A stretch of 64,000 nucleotides of DNA from positions 1 to 64,000 of the forward strand of contig JAQXJR010000043.1 in NCBI GenBank assembly GCA_029009055.1, read 5' to 3'. Origin of the DNA: Eubacteriales bacterium. GTDB taxonomy: Bacteria > Bacillota > Clostridia > Peptostreptococcales > Anaerovoracaceae. Within the stretch, counting starts at the first letter, position 1, and every line of letters begins with the position of its first letter. A program made the position numbers and the translations under genes. Shown here in pieces: positions 59,075-64,000 of this stretch. The notes beneath the pieces were generated by a model. That model was not told where the DNA came from. It searched no databases and worked only from the letters and a program-made list of their open reading frames with translations.

Positions 59075-60337
59075 ATGACTAAGATTAAAGCTTTTTTTAC
59101 AGCTCTTCTTCTAATGGTTCTGTTCGCTCTGGGCATTCACGGGGTCTTCAGCCACATGTCACTGAAAGATGATAAGGATATGATCGGTGCCTGGACCAGC
59201 AGCTATAAGGACCTGTCCTATAACTGGGTGAGCGATAACCTGACGGAGCCGGACATAATGCCTGTATTGGGCTCATCTGAGTTCAATCACGGCCTCGGCC
59301 AGCCTTACCATCCATTTTCTCTTTTTAACGCTAAAGAGAGCGATGTTAAGATAATGAACATAGGCGGCCCATTCAACCAGACGCTTTTCCATACCGTATT
59401 CCTGGGCGCGGCGGAGCCCCAGATGAAGCTGAGGAAGGTGGTCTTCCTGGCTTCTCCGACATGGTTCCAGCGGGGCGGTGTATCTAAGGAGTCATATGGG
59501 CTGAGGTTCTCGACAGGCGAATACATAGCTTTCATGGAGAATGATAATATACCTAAGTCCATTAAGGAATATGTAGCAAAGCGTTCCGAGAAGCTCCTCG
59601 CGGATGATACGGGGAAGATAAAGGACGTAAGGCTCATAGACAGGGTGAATCTGAGCGGGAAAGCAGGCCCTGTAAGCAAACTCAGATATAATGTACTTAA
59701 GATGTACACGTTCGATACAGATATAGTCACGACTAAGACTGCCATGGCTATAAGGGAGAAGACCGGTAAGGGGACCGGCAGGAAGAAAAAGAGCTCCGCG
59801 AAATATCCCGAGGATCCGAAAAGCCCCATGATGTGGGAAAGGGCAGGAGAAAGAGGATCTGCCGGAAAGTCCGGCTATTTCGTGAACTGGAATGTACTGG
59901 AACAGTACGCTGAGCGCCGTGATCCGCGCCATTCCAATAAGAATGACTTCTTTATGGATGACCACGAATGGGGTAAGCTGTATAAGACACAGTATAAGAA
60001 GCTTAAAGGCTACCACAGTAAGACCAGGTGGGATAAGTCGCCGGAATTCACAGATCTGGCATATTTCCTCAAGCTCTGTAGGGCCAGAGGCATTAAAGCC
60101 GAGGTCATCGTTCTGCCGGTGAATGGCTACTGGTACGATTACACAGGCATGACCGCTAAGAGAAGGGATGACTTCGAGAAGAAGATCGCTGGTGTCTGCG
60201 ATAAATATGGCGCTGAGGTCGCTTCACTCTCTAAGTACGACTATGATAAATACATAACCATGGACGCTGTGCACCCGTGGGGGAAGGGCTGGATAAAGAT
60301 AAATGAGCAGATCTACAGATTCTATAGAGAAAAATAG
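59075..60337 (+). CDS. dltD: D-alanyl-lipoteichoic acid biosynthesis protein DltD
   Basis: 'MPVLGSSEFNHGLGQPYHPFSLF', 'NIGGPFNQTLFH', 'DAVHPWGKGWIKINEQIYRFY', position after dltC. Confidence 0.93.
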   Translation: MTKIKAFFTALLLMVLFALGIHGVFSHMSLKDDKDMIGAWTSSYKDLSYNWVSDNLTEPDIMPVLGSSEFNHGLGQPYHPFSLFNAKESDVKIMNIGGPFNQTLFHTVFLGAAEPQMKLRKVVFLASPTWFQRGGVSKESYGLRFSTGEYIAFMENDNIPKSIKEYVAKRSEKLLADDTGKIKDVRLIDRVNLSGKAGPVSKLRYNVLKMYTFDTDIVTTKTAMAIREKTGKGTGRKKKSSAKYPEDPKSPMMWERAGERGSAGKSGYFVNWNVLEQYAERRDPRHSNKNDFFMDDHEWGKLYKTQYKKLKGYHSKTRWDKSPEFTDLAYFLKLCRARGIKAEVIVLPVNGYWYDYTGMTAKRRDDFEKKIAGVCDKYGAEVASLSKYDYDKYITMDAVHPWGKGWIKINEQIYRFYREK

Positions 60338-60530
60338 CGGGGAAGCTCCTGATACATCTATCCCCGGAAATGAAGCCGTTGGAGACGAGGCGGGCAGAGA
60401 GCCGTCAAAAGAATTTAAGAAATATATTAAGTATACTTTGATATTCTTCGGGCTTATGACTGTTCTGTATCTCTTCTCTATGTATGGTTCCATGCTGGCT
60501 TCGCCGGGCTTCACATACGCTGAGTTCTAA
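60303..60530 (+). CDS. DltX-like membrane microprotein
   Basis: 75 aa, single TM near the C terminus, ends 'YLFSMYGSMLASPGFTYAEF', matching the DltX-type terminal F-x-Y-x-E-F motif. Overlaps the dltD end by 35 nt. Confidence 0.75.
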   Translation: MSRSTDSIEKNSGEAPDTSIPGNEAVGDEAGREPSKEFKKYIKYTLIFFGLMTVLYLFSMYGSMLASPGFTYAEF

Positions 60531-60659
60531 GTAAGGGCTTTTTCGCTTGGAGAGGCGCTTTTCAGAAATGCCAGGGCTGAATTTAACATTGATTTTTTTT
60601 CTGACTGAGTTATCATGAATGTTATCGATGTTGATGAAAACGAATGAATGGAGTATAGC

Positions 60660-60896
60660 ATGCCTAGACTTGATAATAATAACGAAAATATTGTTAAAAG
60701 AAATATGAAGACCCTTAGGATACTGACGATTATGGACACTATCATAGGGACGATATTCATGATCATGGGCTTCCTGGAGATTTCTGTTAAGTCATACGGT
60801 TACACTGCTCTTTATCTGGCGCTGGCAGCGGCTTTTCTCGGCCTAGCGGGCATGTACTGGTACAGATATAGGAAACTCGCCAGGAGGAACATGTAG
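60660..60896 (+). CDS. Small two-TM membrane protein
   Basis: 'MPRLDNNNENIVKRNMKTLRILTIMDTIIGTIFMIMGFLEISVKSYGYTALYLALAAAFLGLAGMYWYRYRKLARRNM'. Alternative start at 60648. Confidence 0.6.
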   Translation: MPRLDNNNENIVKRNMKTLRILTIMDTIIGTIFMIMGFLEISVKSYGYTALYLALAAAFLGLAGMYWYRYRKLARRNM

Positions 60897-60955
60897 CTGA
60901 TCTGCGAGTGAAGAGATACCGGGACTTATTCGTCCCGAGATTTTACATGACTTAA

Positions 60956-61010
60956 TTAAAAAAGACGCTTTCCACAGGCGCTGTTACAGCGCGGGAACGC
61001 GTCTTTTATT
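60956..61010. terminator. Bidirectional terminator
   Basis: aaaaaagacgc…gcgtctttta between convergent genes. Confidence 0.7.
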
Positions 61011-61030
61011 ATGTCATTTATTCAGTCAGT

Positions 61031-62383
61031 CTATACTATGCCGTATGTCGGGAAGCCGAAGTGGTCCAGCACATCATTTATCTTATCTATGTCGTAGACC
61101 TTCTTCCTCATGAGGTATTCGTTAGTGAGGTCGTATTTCTCCTCGTCAGAGAATATGTAGCCGCACTTATACATGAGCTTTATGGCGTCTTCCCATTTTA
61201 TTTCCAGTGCAAAGCATATAGCGAGCACGTCCTGCTTGGAAGGTATGAAGTCAGGAACGTCTGTCACGGCTGTGAGCAGGCGGTGGTCCAGTCTCATGCG
61301 CGAGCAAAGATCTGATACGCTCAGGCCTTCCTTATCCATGAGTCTCTTAATAGTGTTCCCGAACGTGTTCTCCGGCTTATCCACCATAGCCCAGAGAATG
61401 GCTGTCTGCATCTGATCCTGACGCTGAGCTTTCACCGGATCGTCAGGGACTTCGCCGCTATACTTATCCATAGGATCATGGCTAACGGTAGATGATGAAT
61501 AGTGAGCCTTATGGTCTGTTTCTTCCGCCACATGCTCAACCTCCGCGGTCTCCTCGGCGGCTTCAGAGTCTTCAGCGCCCTTCGCTGTCTCGACGTTAGT
61601 CTCGGTATCTTCGGTTTCGGTTTCTGTTGGCTTGATATCTGTCGCTTCGATTGGTGCTCCCGTTGCGGTCAGAGAATCAGGGGCTTCTGTGCTTTCCTCG
61701 TGCTCATCGCCTGATTCCTCGTGCTCGCCCTCTTCTGAGAGCCCTGCCAGGTCGGAGAATGAGAACTGATGGCCTGCCTGATTTATGTCTATTTCGACTA
61801 CTTCTTCAGGCGAAGTTTCCGTTTCTTCCGCAGCTGTCTCTGGAGCTTTTTCGCTCACGGATTCATCCGAAACGATATCCGCTATCTCCTTATCGAGCTC
61901 GCGGATGGTATCTACAGCGTGGTTGGCAGCTGATGCGTATCTACCCGCTGAGTGCTTAGCTATGAGTTCCGCGCTCCTAGCCGCGAGCTTCTCTTCTTCA
62001 GTCTCCTCGTCAGTTAAGCTCTCATCTTTCGTTTCTTCATCCGGCTCATCCTTAGCGTCTTCAGCCTCAGCATCCAGATCGTATGATTTCTTAAGCTCGA
62101 ATTTAGTCGTGCCGTCTCTAAGCGGGAATATATCAGGATATGTTATCTCCTCGACCGGTTCTTCTTCTGGCTCCGGCTCAGGTTCCGGCTCGACTTCCGG
62201 CTCTACATAGAAAAAGTTCACGTAATTGGTGACCTCTGTGTAAAGCTCTTCTTTCTCAGCCCTGAGTCTGTCTGACTCTATATGAGGAAGCGGCTCGCTG
62301 TCCTTAACTTCCTCGGTTTTATTTACTTCTTCATCTATATTTTCATGTTCGCTCTGGAACATTTTCCTAAATTTTTCGAACAT
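61031..62383 (-). CDS. Very acidic low-complexity protein with a C-terminal helical/HTH-like domain
   Basis: Glu/Asp-rich middle including 'VEPEVEPEPEPEPEEEP'; structured C-terminal ~110 aa 'TFGNTIKRLMDKEGLSVSDLCSRMRLDHRLLTAV…'. Confidence 0.75.
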   Translation of the reverse strand: MFEKFRKMFQSEHENIDEEVNKTEEVKDSEPLPHIESDRLRAEKEELYTEVTNYVNFFYVEPEVEPEPEPEPEEEPVEEITYPDIFPLRDGTTKFELKKSYDLDAEAEDAKDEPDEETKDESLTDEETEEEKLAARSAELIAKHSAGRYASAANHAVDTIRELDKEIADIVSDESVSEKAPETAAEETETSPEEVVEIDINQAGHQFSFSDLAGLSEEGEHEESGDEHEESTEAPDSLTATGAPIEATDIKPTETETEDTETNVETAKGAEDSEAAEETAEVEHVAEETDHKAHYSSSTVSHDPMDKYSGEVPDDPVKAQRQDQMQTAILWAMVDKPENTFGNTIKRLMDKEGLSVSDLCSRMRLDHRLLTAVTDVPDFIPSKQDVLAICFALEIKWEDAIKLMYKCGYIFSDEEKYDLTNEYLMRKKVYDIDKINDVLDHFGFPTYGIV

Positions 62384-62584
62384 CGTACCCTCCGATGGAT
62401 TTTTATTTATTTATATTGTAACACTTGAACAAGTTTAGTAAAATACCCCCATTTCCATATTGTATCTTGAAAAAATTTAAGCATGCATACGTGATATAAT
62501 ATAAACGGAAGTTCGTCGATTACGGCTTCTCTTTGCTTTATCAGCAAAGGGAAACGTTATTATAATTCTGAATTGGAGGAAGAT

Positions 62585-63913
62585 TTGGAACAGATCTCTT
62601 TATTTGAAAAGGAAGTGCCTAGGCCGCTCGCTGCCAGAATGAGGCCCCAGACCCTGGACGAATTCGTCGGTCAGAGGCATTTTCTGGGTAAGGGGAAGGT
62701 CCTGTCCAGGCTCATAGAGAACGACCAGGTGACATCTATGATATTTTGGGGTCCGCCGGGAGTGGGGAAGACTACGCTGGCTGAGATAATAGCCAGGACC
62801 ACTAACGCGGAGTTCATAGATTTCTCAGCGGTAACGAGCGGTATTAAGGAGATCCGCCATGTCATGGACCAGGCGGAGAAGAACAGGAAGTTCGGCAGTA
62901 AGACCATCCTGTTCGTAGATGAGATCCACAGGTTCAATAAAGCCCAGCAGGACGCTTTCCTCCCTTACGTGGAGAAGGGGAGCATAACGCTTATAGGCGC
63001 GACCACCGAGAATCCATCTTTTGAGATAAATAGCGCTCTTCTGTCCCGATGTAAGGTGTTCGTCCTGAAAGCGTTGGAAACAGATGACATAGTGACTTTG
63101 CTGAGAAGGGCAGTTACAGATGTCAGGGGTTTCGGAAGCCAGGACGTGGATATAAGCGATGATATACTGGAGAGAATAGCCGTTTTCGCTAACGGAGACG
63201 CCCGATCGGCGCTTTCGACTCTGGAGATGACTGTTTTGAACGGGGATGTCGATGAGTCCGGTAAGGTCACCGTGACCATGGACATACTGGAACAGTGCAC
63301 GCAGAAGAAGTCTTTGCTATATGATAAGAAGGGCGAGGAGCACTATAACCTGATATCGGCTCTCCATAAATCTATGAGGAATTCTGACCCTGACGCGGCT
63401 GTATATTGGCTGGCGAGGATGCTGGAAGCCGGTGAGGATCCTTTATATGTGGCCAGAAGGGTGGTAAGGTTCGCGAGCGAGGACGTGGGACTGGCTGATT
63501 CCAGGGCTCTCACGATAGCGGTGAATGCTTATCAGGCCTGCACATTCATCGGAATGCCGGAATGCAGCGTGAATCTGACTCAAGCCGTGGTCTATATGGC
63601 TATGGCGCCGAAATCCAACGCTATGGAGACGGCATATAATATGGCGAAGGAGGATGCCTTAAACACGGTTTATGAGCCGGTGCCGCTCTGGATAAGGAAC
63701 GCGCCGACAGACCTTATGAAGGACTTAGATTATGGTAAGGGCTACATGTACGCTCATGATTACGAGGGGCACATCACAGCCATGCAGTGTCTGCCGGACT
63801 CTCTTAAGGACAGAGAGTATTACGTGCCATCGGAGCAGGGGAACGAAGCCCGCTATAAGGCTAGACTGGAGCAGATAAAGGAATGGAAGAAGAAACACCG
63901 GGGTGGTGAGTGA
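62585..63913 (+). CDS. rarA: Replication-associated recombination protein A (RarA/MgsA)
   Basis: 'PLAARMRPQTLDEFVGQRHFLG', 'IFWGPPGVGKTTLAEIIA', 'FVDEIHRFNKAQQDAFLPYVE', 'LIGATTENPSFEIN'. TTG start at 62585 after GGAGGA; the ORF track starts at 62573. Confidence 0.95.
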   Translation: MEQISLFEKEVPRPLAARMRPQTLDEFVGQRHFLGKGKVLSRLIENDQVTSMIFWGPPGVGKTTLAEIIARTTNAEFIDFSAVTSGIKEIRHVMDQAEKNRKFGSKTILFVDEIHRFNKAQQDAFLPYVEKGSITLIGATTENPSFEINSALLSRCKVFVLKALETDDIVTLLRRAVTDVRGFGSQDVDISDDILERIAVFANGDARSALSTLEMTVLNGDVDESGKVTVTMDILEQCTQKKSLLYDKKGEEHYNLISALHKSMRNSDPDAAVYWLARMLEAGEDPLYVARRVVRFASEDVGLADSRALTIAVNAYQACTFIGMPECSVNLTQAVVYMAMAPKSNAMETAYNMAKEDALNTVYEPVPLWIRNAPTDLMKDLDYGKGYMYAHDYEGHITAMQCLPDSLKDREYYVPSEQGNEARYKARLEQIKEWKKKHRGGE

Positions 63914-64000
63914 ACTTGAATCCATTTCGGGGCTGATATATGATTTAAGCGGACATTTCTGTTTGGTTTCCCGTTTGGGGAAATTCAGATAATAGCGATA

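Noticed and set aside
1-64000. CRISPR array, tRNA/rRNA genes, IS elements, prophage or defence island
   Set aside because: Intergenic gaps are short and contain no periodic repeats, cloverleaf-like sequences, transposases or phage genes that I could recognise.

Overview
This is a gene-dense chromosomal window, apparently from an anaerobic Firmicutes/Clostridia-type bacterium. That assignment is inferred from gene content such as cdaA-cdaR-glmM, ftsEX, dltABCD and HPF. I see no convincing prophage, transposon, CRISPR array, rRNA or tRNA. Most of the window is housekeeping: HPF, c-di-AMP synthesis, glmM, ahcY, gltX, dnaE, pfkA, addA, gdhA, mgtE, nnrD, split transketolase, ftsEX plus an M23 peptidase, recJ, recX, proBA, nadE, deoD, rpsT, cstA, serA-like, dltABCD and rarA. 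The observations most worth a second look are: (1) a single-ORF fusion of MetA homoserine O-acyltransferase with aspartate kinase; (2) a protein with three tandem hexapeptide acetyltransferase domains whose middle domain has lost the catalytic His; (3) an mgtE leader with a consensus promoter, a 35-aa leader ORF, a long-range stem ending in T7 and a competing downstream arm; (4) a DltX-like microprotein encoded after dltD rather than before dltA; (5) a 45-bp perfect inverted repeat plus a third TGAC-N5-GTCA site between a tetR gene and an MMPL/heptad-repeat operon; (6) near-absolute use of T-ending codons before Lys codons; (7) a secreted Fn3-like protein split by one in-frame TAG; (8) an SseB-macrodomain fusion with an altered ligand loop. 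All calls come from reading the sequence and the supplied ORF track. No database search was run.
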